Part shown: positions 57,050 through 64,000 of the stretch, in pieces | Layout of the letters: each line of letters opens with the position of its first letter | Numbering within the stretch: the first letter of the stretch is position 1 | Source of the DNA: JAIEOG01 sp964519985 | GTDB lineage: Bacteria; Bdellovibrionota; FAC87; UBA2466 | Direction: 5' to 3' | Assembly (NCBI GenBank): GCA_964519985.1 | Contig: CAZFMF010000015.1 | Coordinates: forward strand, 1-64,000 | Length of the DNA stretch: 64,000 nucleotides | Made by a program: the position numbers and the translations under genes | The notes under the pieces: generated by a model | Told to the model about the DNA's origin: nothing | Databases searched by the model: none | Seen by the model: the letters and a program-made list of their open reading frames with translations, nothing else

Positions 57050-57916
57050 TTAGTACTGATCCAGTAATCCGTAGTTGAGCTCTTCCATGGAGCGTTGAGC
57101 GCGGATCTGCATCGGCCCAAAATTCTCGGTTTGAATGATATCCACAAATTTTAATTTCGCGAGCTCCAAGACGGCCAAGAAGCTGACAATGACTTCATGA
57201 GTTAGTAGGTCCGCCGGCAGCAGCTTTGTGAACTCCACAATTTCGGCGGCGTTGAGCAGGTCGCGCAGTTGGATGACCTTTTCACGGATCGACACGCGAT
57301 CGGTTTCGATCTGGATCGGCGGTCGATGCGTCCGATCGATCGAAGTCTTCAGGGCTTTGAGCAGGTCGAAGGCATCCACCGAATCAATCGGGGCATCCAG
57401 CAATGATTCGACGGGAATGATATCGCTCAGCGCCCCGGCCGGACGGCCGTAAACATCGCGACCGAGCCAAATCGACGTATCGATTTGTTGCGCGGCGAGT
57501 TTGTAGCGCTCGTACTCCAATAACTGAGCGACCAGTGGAATGCGCGGGTCATCGGCTTCCGTCTCTTCACTGGGCAGCAGCGTGACGGATTTCAGGAACA
57601 TCAGGGTGGAGGCCATCACCATGAACTCTCCGGCCAGATTGAAATCGAGTTGCTGCAGGATTTGCAGGTGCTCGAGGTAACTCTGGCAGATGCGGGTGAT
57701 CGGAATATCGTAAATATTAACCTGCTCTTTACGGATCAAATGCAGCAGCAGATCGAGCGGGCCTTCGAAGCAAGGAAGGCTGACCCGGTAGTCCCCTTCG
57801 GAACGGTTCGAAGCCGCCGCGGCCACCGCCGAAGGATCGGCGGCGAGGGCTTTTTCGATAATGTCTTCGGTGGCGATTTGGGGCAGCCCTGCCGATGGGA
57901 CCGCGTCTAATTCCAT
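57050..57916 (-). CDS. scpA: Segregation and condensation protein A (kleisin)
   Basis: This 288-residue kleisin bridges the SMC heads. Recognisable regions are YRVSLPCFEGPLDLLLHLIRKEQVNIYDIPI (N-terminal kleisin, about 43-73), ITRICQSYLEHLQIL, EFMVMASTLMFLKSVTLLPSEE, and the C-terminal winged helix VIVSFLAVLELAKLKFVDIIQ. The first ~40 residues are an Ala-rich extension. On the minus strand TATAAA (57923-57928) stands six bases before the ATG, so scpA may have its own leaderless transcript in addition to read-through from the large gene upstream. Confidence 0.94.
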   Translation of the reverse strand: MELDAVPSAGLPQIATEDIIEKALAADPSAVAAAASNRSEGDYRVSLPCFEGPLDLLLHLIRKEQVNIYDIPITRICQSYLEHLQILQQLDFNLAGEFMVMASTLMFLKSVTLLPSEETEADDPRIPLVAQLLEYERYKLAAQQIDTSIWLGRDVYGRPAGALSDIIPVESLLDAPIDSVDAFDLLKALKTSIDRTHRPPIQIETDRVSIREKVIQLRDLLNAAEIVEFTKLLPADLLTHEVIVSFLAVLELAKLKFVDIIQTENFGPMQIRAQRSMEELNYGLLDQY

Positions 57917-57922
57917 GGGCCA

Positions 57923-57928
57923 TTTATA
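57923..57928 (-). promoter_or_regulatory. -10 box TATAAA six bases before scpA
   Basis: On the minus strand TATAAA ends six bases before the scpA ATG, inside the 15-base gap and the end of the upstream gene. It could drive scpAB separately. Confidence 0.45.
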
Positions 57929-57931
57929 TCA

Positions 57932-60900
57932 TCATTGCGGCTGAGCGGGAAACTCAGCATATCGGTATCGGTTCTGCCAAAAAGGGCCTTCTAAATTTAC
58001 CCCGTAGTCCCACCAAACCGGCGGCCAGTGGGCGAAGATTCCGACCAAGCGCTTGCCCATCATCTGGGCGGATTCTTGCACCGACACCATTTCTTCTTTC
58101 CACGGGGCGCCCTCTTGGTCTTCACCCGCCCATTCCGCATCTTCGAGATTCAATGGGGTAACCGGCAGGATGATCTGCGGACGATCCACGGTGGTGGGTC
58201 TAAAGCTCTCTATCTGGGCGTGATGAGAAACGGCGCCGAGGGTGGAATCCAGACCCATGAGTATTCGGGTCGATGCGTCAATCGCTCCGCCGTTGACGAG
58301 CCAGGTATCCCCCAAGGCCTGGATAAATTTTTCTCCCACCTGGGTGCCCTCGCCCGCATCCTTATCTAGGTTTGCGCCGACCAAGCAGGCAAACAGACGT
58401 AATCGGGCATCGGGCGCGAAGATACGACGGGCTTGGGTCTTCAACGACTCCGCGTTTTGGGTCAACCAGAAGATATCGATCCAGCCGTCCCCCTGAATGA
58501 GTTTTCCGTGTTCGGGTGGCGCGCCAATGGCGGCGGTATAGAGCCGGCCCGGCCGGCCGTGGGTCGAAATCTTCAGGTAGCGTACCGGCCCGTGCTTCTC
58601 GCGGTGGTGGGCTAAGACCGTCATCAGGTGTTCGGGGCTCTGAAAGGTATAGGTGTAGAGCTTCTTTCCGTACTTCAACACTTCTTGACGGTTGGAGTAG
58701 GGGGCAAGGGAACCGGCGTAGAGAAAGTAATCCGCGGGTTGGAAGCCGACCAGGATCACCGCCGTTTCGTCGTTCTTCAGATCCGGCAGCGGGTGGGCTT
58801 CGGCCGTCTTGTTCAGGTAGCGGCTGTCCAAATTCGTGTAGCTGAAAAGGGCCGCTTCGGTGAGCAGCAGGAAATCCGTCGTGGCGTAGGTTAGGCCTTT
58901 TGCGACCGTCATCATCGTGCCCACGAGTCCCGGATGGGTGTAGTAGTACTCTTTTAACGATTTGAACTGACGGAACTGCCCGATGAAGCGTGGGATTTCG
59001 CCGCGCACGATCGTAGCCGGTCCGATCGCGTCCTCGAACGCCGGTCCATTGGTCGCCACGCCGCGCTGGTAGTAAACGAGGTTTTCATTCAGTGCCAGCA
59101 GTCCCATCGCCACATTCACGAGCCCTTTTCGGCGAATGTCCGCGGCGGAAACCTCTATCCCCTCGCGCCGCATATCGGCGGCAATCGCTTCCGCATTGTA
59201 GAGGAGGTAACTGCCGTACACCGTGCCGCCGCCAGCCAGTAAGACGCCCGCGGAGTATTGGATCTGGGCAAGCTGTCGCATTCCGGCTTGGCCCAAACGG
59301 CCCATCGCCGTCGAGGCGGGAGCGCCGCCGATCATTGGGCGCGGCGAAAGCGATAGAATCAGTAGCGCGTCGAAGGCGGTGTCCATGTTGACCAGCCCTT
59401 TGACACCTTTGATCTTGGCCCGATCGGCAATATCCAACGCCGCCGTCGAGATCACGAGGGTCTTTGCGCCGATCACGGTCACCGTCGTCATCGCGGCCAA
59501 AGTGACGGGCATCGCCGCCGCGCTGCCACCGCCGGTGAACGGGATGGCAATGGCTTCGACCGCGAGCAAAACACTCAGGCCCACGACTTTCGCGTTGTGT
59601 CGGTTCAACCACGCGCGGCGAATGCCCACGCGACGTTCCAGTTTCAAAGCCTTGCGAACTTCGGCGTAGTCGGCGCTGAGCATGAAGGGTTGGCCGGCCT
59701 CCATGCGCATCATTCCGCGTCGCCAGGCCTCGCGGTAGAAGGGCGCCGAACCCGAGCGATCTAGGATCGCTTCCGCGGTATAGAGGGTCAGGGTTTGGAG
59801 GTAGTGGGTCGAGTGATGAAATCGCTCCAAAACACCGGCGCGCATATTCGCTTCGAGGGTCTTGGCGGTGCGTTCGAACGAGAGGGCCATTCCATCCAAC
59901 ATCGCCAGCGTGTCGCGCTTGTTGCCCGTTTCCCAGGACTGCAAAAAGGTTTCGTTTTCGAGGTAGCTCTTGCGGATCTCGGGGATCCATTCCTTCATCG
60001 CCCGCAAACGCGCAACCAGGTTTTCTTGCACCCGATCGGGAGCGGTGTAGAGAATGAGATCGGGTTCGTTTTCATTGAGCTGATGGTCCTCGATGAGTTG
60101 AGTCGTCAGCGTGCGAAATTCACCGAAGGCGGCTTCGTACGCTTCCGAATGGGTGGCGGTGAGTAAGGCTTCGAGTGCGGCCTTCACTTCCACTTTTTCC
60201 GATGCCGAAATCCGATCGCTGCGCAGCATTGCCAACGCCATCGAGCGCAGTTGAGCGTAGTGCCATAGGTGGCGTCCGTCCCAAGTTTCGGCGAGTTTGC
60301 CGAAGGCGATTCCCAGGGCGAGGGCCACGCGATCATTGGACCCTTGTTCGTCGTTGTTGGCCGCACTCGCCATCGCATCGCGAAGGGCCTGGGCAGCCTT
60401 TAAGTAGTCAGTCTTTCGCTCGGGCTCGAGGTTAGCCAAAAGTTCTAGACGCAGGACCGCTCCGCGCAGCGACTGGCTACGTTTTTGGAGTAAGATTTTT
60501 TTCTGTGCCTCCCGCGTGGCGAATTCCACTTCCCGTAGATGGGGGAGAAAGGCGTCGCGTTCGGATTGCGTTTTTAGCGCGGCACTGCCGAGCGCGTCCA
60601 ACATCTGATCCGCTTTGGCCTGGGCCGCAACCAGTTCGGCCGACAAAGGTTTGCCGGCTTCGTTCAAACCTTTGAGGCGGCTAAAGGCCAAGTAGTCGGT
60701 GAGGGCGAGGTATTTGAGGCTCGCGCTCTTGATCGATTCTTCGTCCGACTTGCCCGTGAGTTGACCTTTCAGGTCACGTGTCAGGTTTAAGAGTCGACCG
60801 AGTTTGTTAGGCGCAATCGTTCCCTGGTGCACCGCCTCTCGAAACGCGCCATCGAGTGCCTCGATTTCATGTTCGACGAGTGCCTTTGCCCACTCTTGGG

Positions 60901-60967
60901 GCGAAAGGTCCTGCGCAAAAACGGTGGATACACTGATGGCAACGAAGAGAAAAAGCCGATACCCCAA
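57932..60967 (-). CDS. Large exported caspase-like-fold (DUF4347/CHAT-like) protein
   Basis: This 1011-residue protein has a signal peptide (LGYRLFLFVAISVSTVFAQ). A long helical N-terminal half (about 20-440) precedes a hydrophobic middle (about 450-620, several likely membrane-interacting helices). The C-terminal domain has the catalytic marks of clan CD caspase-like proteases: YLKISTHGRPGRLYTAAIG (His about 803) and LRLFACLVGANLDKDAGEG (Cys about 861), then GEKFIQALGDTWLVNGGAID. TTG at 60967 is chosen over TTG at 60979 because GGGGGT precedes it. It lies 15 bases upstream of scpA on the same strand, an unusual partner for scpAB. Proteolysis is inferred. Confidence 0.68.
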   Translation of the reverse strand: MGYRLFLFVAISVSTVFAQDLSPQEWAKALVEHEIEALDGAFREAVHQGTIAPNKLGRLLNLTRDLKGQLTGKSDEESIKSASLKYLALTDYLAFSRLKGLNEAGKPLSAELVAAQAKADQMLDALGSAALKTQSERDAFLPHLREVEFATREAQKKILLQKRSQSLRGAVLRLELLANLEPERKTDYLKAAQALRDAMASAANNDEQGSNDRVALALGIAFGKLAETWDGRHLWHYAQLRSMALAMLRSDRISASEKVEVKAALEALLTATHSEAYEAAFGEFRTLTTQLIEDHQLNENEPDLILYTAPDRVQENLVARLRAMKEWIPEIRKSYLENETFLQSWETGNKRDTLAMLDGMALSFERTAKTLEANMRAGVLERFHHSTHYLQTLTLYTAEAILDRSGSAPFYREAWRRGMMRMEAGQPFMLSADYAEVRKALKLERRVGIRRAWLNRHNAKVVGLSVLLAVEAIAIPFTGGGSAAAMPVTLAAMTTVTVIGAKTLVISTAALDIADRAKIKGVKGLVNMDTAFDALLILSLSPRPMIGGAPASTAMGRLGQAGMRQLAQIQYSAGVLLAGGGTVYGSYLLYNAEAIAADMRREGIEVSAADIRRKGLVNVAMGLLALNENLVYYQRGVATNGPAFEDAIGPATIVRGEIPRFIGQFRQFKSLKEYYYTHPGLVGTMMTVAKGLTYATTDFLLLTEAALFSYTNLDSRYLNKTAEAHPLPDLKNDETAVILVGFQPADYFLYAGSLAPYSNRQEVLKYGKKLYTYTFQSPEHLMTVLAHHREKHGPVRYLKISTHGRPGRLYTAAIGAPPEHGKLIQGDGWIDIFWLTQNAESLKTQARRIFAPDARLRLFACLVGANLDKDAGEGTQVGEKFIQALGDTWLVNGGAIDASTRILMGLDSTLGAVSHHAQIESFRPTTVDRPQIILPVTPLNLEDAEWAGEDQEGAPWKEEMVSVQESAQMMGKRLVGIFAHWPPVWWDYGVNLEGPFWQNRYRYAEFPAQPQ

Positions 60968-61127
60968 ACCAACCCCCAAATGAAACCCTATGTCCTCATT
61001 AACGGTTTGGATGCGGGATGTCTATGCGGGTTTCTATTGCGGTGCAGCACAGAGATCTATGTCACGCAGCGGCTTGACGAAAATGACGAAAGGGGCGGAA
61101 CCTTTGTTCCGGAAATGGGGGGTCATC

Positions 61128-61526
61128 TTGAAAACATTCGTATCAATCATCACTTTATCGTTTTGTGCGCTCGTCGCGCGGCCTTCGAGCGCATCGGCCC
61201 CGAAATTGCCGGCTGACGTACTGGCCATGGAAGCCGTCAAGCTCGCAATTAAGCAGGGATCGGATGCCGGGATCAACGCACGGGTGAAGGACCTCGAAGC
61301 GAAGAAACTCAAGCGCGATCGCCACACGGAATCGGCCGTGCTGGGACGCCAGTGCGGCTTTGCGGGCTGCGACACCGTGTTTCTAGTCACCGAATCCTAC
61401 AGCTCCAGCAGTTCAAACATGGAAACCGAAGTCGTGGCGGTGGTGGTGACGGTCAACGATACGCTGCAATCCTCGCGCATCGTAAAAACGCTAGATGATA
61501 AACAGATCGTCGAACTTAAGCACTAG
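61128..61526 (+). CDS. Small exported protein of unknown function
   Basis: This protein of about 132 residues has a signal peptide if started at TTG 61128 (TFVSIITLSFCALVA). The mature part contains GRQCGFAGCDTVFLVTESY, a beta-rich stretch with a Cys pair, then VVAVVVTVNDTLQSSRIV. An upstream frame (60990) gives a longer version without a clear signal. GGGGGG lies before the TTG. It ends in a 4-bp overlap with the convergent trpS. No family is recognised. Confidence 0.55.
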   Translation: MKTFVSIITLSFCALVARPSSASAPKLPADVLAMEAVKLAIKQGSDAGINARVKDLEAKKLKRDRHTESAVLGRQCGFAGCDTVFLVTESYSSSSSNMETEVVAVVVTVNDTLQSSRIVKTLDDKQIVELKH

Positions 61527-62539
61527 ATGACGGGCTGACGCGGCGGCCAGAGTTTCATGATCTGCCAAACTTCATCCATGGTTTGGACGGCGACCTTGCG
61601 GGCTTTATCGCGGCCTTTGCGTAAGACCTCTTCGAGGTAGGCGGGGTCTTTTTCGAGTTCTTTGCGGCGTTTGAGGATCGGCTCCTGCCATTGCACGATC
61701 GTTTCGGCCAGTGCGGCCTTATCGTCCCCACACCCAAGGACCGCACTTCGGCAGTCGCGATCGACTTCGGCGATGCGTTCGGGGGTGCTAAAGAGTTGGT
61801 GATACGTGAAGACGGGGCAGTTTTCGGGGTGGCCGGGATCATCGCGGCGCGGGCGCTGGGGATCGGTGAGCATCGATTTCACGCGTTTGCGGATGGAACT
61901 CGGATCGTCCGCCAAATCCAACGTATTGCCGTAGCTCTTGCTCATCTTGCGCCCATCGAGCCCCGGGAGTTTCGGCGTCGGTGTCGTCAACGCGCTGAAC
62001 TCGGGAAAAACTTCTTTCTTATAGGTGGAGTTAAACCGTCGGATCAGTTCGCGGCCCATTTCGAGGTGCGGTTTCTGATCTTCGCCGACCGGCACTTTGG
62101 TGCTTTTGTAGAGGCAAACATCTACCGTTTGCAGTACGGGATACGAAAGCAGGCCGAGACTATTCGTGTTCTTCTCACCCAGCTGCTCTTTCATTTCCTT
62201 GTAAGTGGGATTGCGTTCTAGCCAGCCCACACTGGTCAGCATTCCCAGCAGCGTGGCGAGTTCGGCGTGTTCGGGGATGCTCGATTGCACGAAGACGGTG
62301 GCTTTATCGGGGTCCACGCCGACCGCCAGCCAGTCTAATAAAACTTCGCGCGTGTATTGGCCGAGATCGAGTTTAGAAAGATCGCCGGTGGTCAACGCGT
62401 GCAAGTCTGCAATCATGAAAAAGCAATCGTGGGTCTCTTGCAGCTTCAGGTAGTTTACGAGCACGCCAAAGTAATGGCCGATGTGCAGGCGACCCGTTGG
62501 CCGCATTCCGCTGAAAACGCGCTCGGGAAATTTTGCCAT
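61523..62539 (-). CDS. trpS: Tryptophanyl-tRNA synthetase
   Basis: This 338-residue class I synthetase attaches tryptophan to its tRNA. It has the HIGH-like motif in GRLHIGHYFGVLVNYLKLQE (about 13-32), the KMSKS motif in DGRKMSKSYGN (about 195-205), and the conserved ALTTGDLSKLDL and LGMLTSVGWLERNPTYKEM regions. Length is normal. Its ATG overlaps the htpX stop codon (TAATG), so the two are translationally coupled. Confidence 0.96.
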   Translation of the reverse strand: MAKFPERVFSGMRPTGRLHIGHYFGVLVNYLKLQETHDCFFMIADLHALTTGDLSKLDLGQYTREVLLDWLAVGVDPDKATVFVQSSIPEHAELATLLGMLTSVGWLERNPTYKEMKEQLGEKNTNSLGLLSYPVLQTVDVCLYKSTKVPVGEDQKPHLEMGRELIRRFNSTYKKEVFPEFSALTTPTPKLPGLDGRKMSKSYGNTLDLADDPSSIRKRVKSMLTDPQRPRRDDPGHPENCPVFTYHQLFSTPERIAEVDRDCRSAVLGCGDDKAALAETIVQWQEPILKRRKELEKDPAYLEEVLRKGRDKARKVAVQTMDEVWQIMKLWPPRQPVI

Positions 62540-63438
62540 TAGGCCGACGCTTTTTTCAAAGCCTCGATGCGAACATCCAGGTCAGGGTGAGATGCCAGCA
62601 GCGCCATCAGGCCCCCGCTTTTGCCGCTGATCTTGAGCGATGCGACGGCTTCCGTCCGATCGTCGTACTGACCCAGCGAACCCTTGAGCGACTCCAGCGC
62701 GTGTACCATCTTCTCTCGGCCGGCGAGCCAAGCGCCGCCCTTATCGGCGCGGAATTCACGGCGGCGGGAATAGAAGGCGACGACAATCGCACCCAACAAA
62801 CTGAATAGAATTTCGAAAACAATAACGGCCAGGAAATGCACCATCGGCGACGGCCCATCTTCACTATTGCGAGATGTGGCTTGCGCCACTGCCCAAGCGG
62901 CGATGCGGGCAAAGAACATCACGAACGTGTTCACGATTCCCTGCAGCAAAGTCATCGTCACCATATCGCCGTTGGCGACGTGGGCAATCTCGTGCGCGAG
63001 CACGCCTTCGACGGCGTGGTTGTCCATGCGTTGGAGAAGGCCGGCGGAAACCGCAACCAAAGAGCGCGATTTTGTGGGACCGGTCGCAAACGCATTCACT
63101 TCCGGGCTGTTGTAAATACCGACTTCCGGCATCGCGGGCAGGCCGGCTTTTTGGGCCAAGCGGTGCACGGTCGAAAGTAGTTCGCGTTCCGCCGTAGAAC
63201 CCGGGCGGGCGGGGTCGATGACCTGAACGCCCATCAGCATCTTGGCCATGACGCGTGACATCGCCAGCGAAATGAACGCGCCCATAAAACCGACGACAGC
63301 GCAGAAAGCGAGTAGCGCGCCAAAGTCGATCCCGTTAGCGTCGAGGTAGGGGCGAATCCCGAGCACGTTCAACGTGATCGAGATGGTCACCATCACTAGG
63401 ATGTTCACGACAATAAAAAGGAAAATTCGCTTAAACAA
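62539..63438 (-). CDS. htpX: Membrane zinc metalloprotease HtpX
   Basis: This 299-residue inner-membrane M48 protease takes part in quality control of membrane proteins. It has two N-terminal transmembrane helices (about 4-24 and 33-58), the zinc-binding VLAHEIAHVANGDMV (HExxH, about 140-154), two further helices and the third zinc ligand in REFRADKGGAWLAG (about 221-234). The TTG start with GGAGG seven bases upstream is a clear Shine-Dalgarno case, unlike many neighbours. A promoter with TTGCTG-16-TATAAT precedes it. Confidence 0.96.
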   Translation of the reverse strand: MFKRIFLFIVVNILVMVTISITLNVLGIRPYLDANGIDFGALLAFCAVVGFMGAFISLAMSRVMAKMLMGVQVIDPARPGSTAERELLSTVHRLAQKAGLPAMPEVGIYNSPEVNAFATGPTKSRSLVAVSAGLLQRMDNHAVEGVLAHEIAHVANGDMVTMTLLQGIVNTFVMFFARIAAWAVAQATSRNSEDGPSPMVHFLAVIVFEILFSLLGAIVVAFYSRRREFRADKGGAWLAGREKMVHALESLKGSLGQYDDRTEAVASLKISGKSGGLMALLASHPDLDVRIEALKKASA

Positions 63439-63460
63439 TCAAGCTCCTCCGTTGCGGCAT

Positions 63461-63488
63461 ATTATAAGTATCTTTTGCCAGACAGCAA
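63461..63488 (-). promoter_or_regulatory. Sigma70-type promoter of htpX-trpS
   Basis: On the minus strand TTGCTG (63483-63488), a 16-bp spacer and TATAAT (63461-63466) form a near-consensus promoter. The -10 box is 22 bases before the start codon, leaving room for the ribosome binding site. Confidence 0.75.
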
Positions 63489-63497
63489 GAAAGCGGA

Positions 63498-63565
63498 AGG
63501 CGGGAAGGTTGCGAACAGAGTCTTCGCACCTTGGGGGGGTGGATCAGGCAATTGCCTTCCCGCCT
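63498..63565. other. Inverted repeat with long loop
   Basis: AGGCGGGAAGG (63498-63508) and CCTTCCCGCCT (63555-63565) form 11-bp arms 46 bases apart. It lies in the 200-bp gap between htpX and the truncated outer-membrane gene. It could terminate the latter or be a small RNA; nothing decides this. Confidence 0.4.
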
Positions 63566-63638
63566 CCGGTTGTTCGGCCACAAGATCAAATCGTTGCGCC
63601 ACAGCCTAGAGACGTTGGGAGGGATTGGTGCGTGACGG

Positions 63639-64000
63639 CTAAAGCAGAATGTTGAGGCTGAGGTCGATTGACGTGGCGGAGACCGTGGAATGGCTGCTCA
63701 GCCCATACATAAAGGTAGCGCCGAAGGTGAATCCGCCGAGCCAGTGGACGTTGGTGGAATCCAGAAACGTGACCGCCGGAGAAAAGGAAATCAGCGGTAT
63801 CCCCAGGGTGCGAGAGAGCGAGGCTATCTCCGAACTTTGGATTAAAGTCAGGTTGCCGAAGCTGAAACTGAGGGAAGGACGCAGGTAAGAAAACGCGGGG
63901 ATGCGGTAAGCGGTGCGCAGGGAAACCGTCATTGGGATCCACGCCAGCGAGAGCTGACGGTTGCTGGCCGTCGACGTTTCCGTATCTAGAACTGAAAACA
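63639..64000 (-). CDS. Outer-membrane beta-barrel-type protein, C-terminal part
   Basis: The frame is open to the right edge, so the N-terminus is missing. About 120 residues remain, made of amphipathic beta strands (MTVSLRTAYRIPAFSYLRPSLSFSFGN; LISFSPAVTFLDS; WLGGFTFGATFMYGLSSHS) ending LSLNILL. The alternating pattern and aromatic girdle residues fit an outer-membrane barrel. No family can be named from the fragment. Confidence 0.6.
   Translation of the reverse strand, partial: FSVLDTETSTASNRQLSLAWIPMTVSLRTAYRIPAFSYLRPSLSFSFGNLTLIQSSEIASLSRTLGIPLISFSPAVTFLDSTNVHWLGGFTFGATFMYGLSSHSTVSATSIDLSLNILL

Overview
The window is bacterial chromosome from a Gram-negative organism. It carries a TolC-type outer-membrane channel, outer-membrane beta-barrel-like proteins, a lipobox lipoprotein and an unusually large share of Sec-exported proteins of unknown function. 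The mix is ScpA/ScpB beside a large exported protein, a membrane diadenylate cyclase, a DUF1549/DUF1553-type protein, a 14-unit delta-60 lipoprotein, a scramblase-like protein and a plant-type MutM. It resembles free-living or predatory delta-proteobacterial lineages (Bdellovibrionota-like). No rRNA or ribosomal-protein gene is present to settle the phylum, so this placement is inference.

Layout. 1-3.3 kb: the end of a tripartite efflux operon (TolC-like, HlyD-like adaptor, FtsX/MacB-type permease, LolD-like ATPase). 3.3-14.9 kb: small membrane proteins, three tandem paralogues of an unrecognised exported family, a LamG protein, an FMN-dependent glutamate-synthase-like protein, scramblase-like and PAP2 phosphatase genes. 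15-31 kb: housekeeping and unknown genes (MutM, two-hotdog thioesterase, delta-60 lipoprotein, alpha/beta hydrolase, cysteine-repeat protein, diadenylate cyclase fused to a YbbR-like region, DUF72, PhzF). 31-37.6 kb: a more accessory stretch with an AbrB-type antitoxin followed by a truncated PIN toxin remnant, a frameshifted TumE-like toxin with its TumA-like partner, a LysR regulator and an OsmC protein. 37.7-49.5 kb: exported unknowns, a J-like protein, an exported methyltransferase, a caspase-like-fold protein and a c-type-heme-motif protein. The same stretch holds a 161-bp element with inverted terminal repeats, and a 1.3-kb mini-island inserted at the 3' end of the initiator tRNA gene. 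49.6-64 kb: tRNA-dihydrouridine synthase, a trypsin-like protease, a DUF1549/DUF1553 protein, scpB-scpA with a 1011-residue caspase-like-fold protein, trpS-htpX, and a truncated outer-membrane-type protein.

Three themes recur. First, many genes have no Shine-Dalgarno sequence; instead a sigma70-like -10 box, often an extended TGC-TAnnnn form, sits 6-10 nt before the start codon, which predicts leaderless mRNAs. Second, an intergenic palindrome (ACTCCGGCGCCGGAGT) occurs at several places and matches the joined ends of the 161-bp inverted-repeat element. Third, toxin-antitoxin modules are present in different states: decaying (AbrB/PIN), frameshifted (TumE/TumA) and apparently intact (PIN gene in the tRNA island). 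Neighbouring genes mostly do not form obvious pathways. The clear functional groupings are the efflux operon, scpAB with its upstream exported protein, trpS-htpX, and the toxin-antitoxin pairs.
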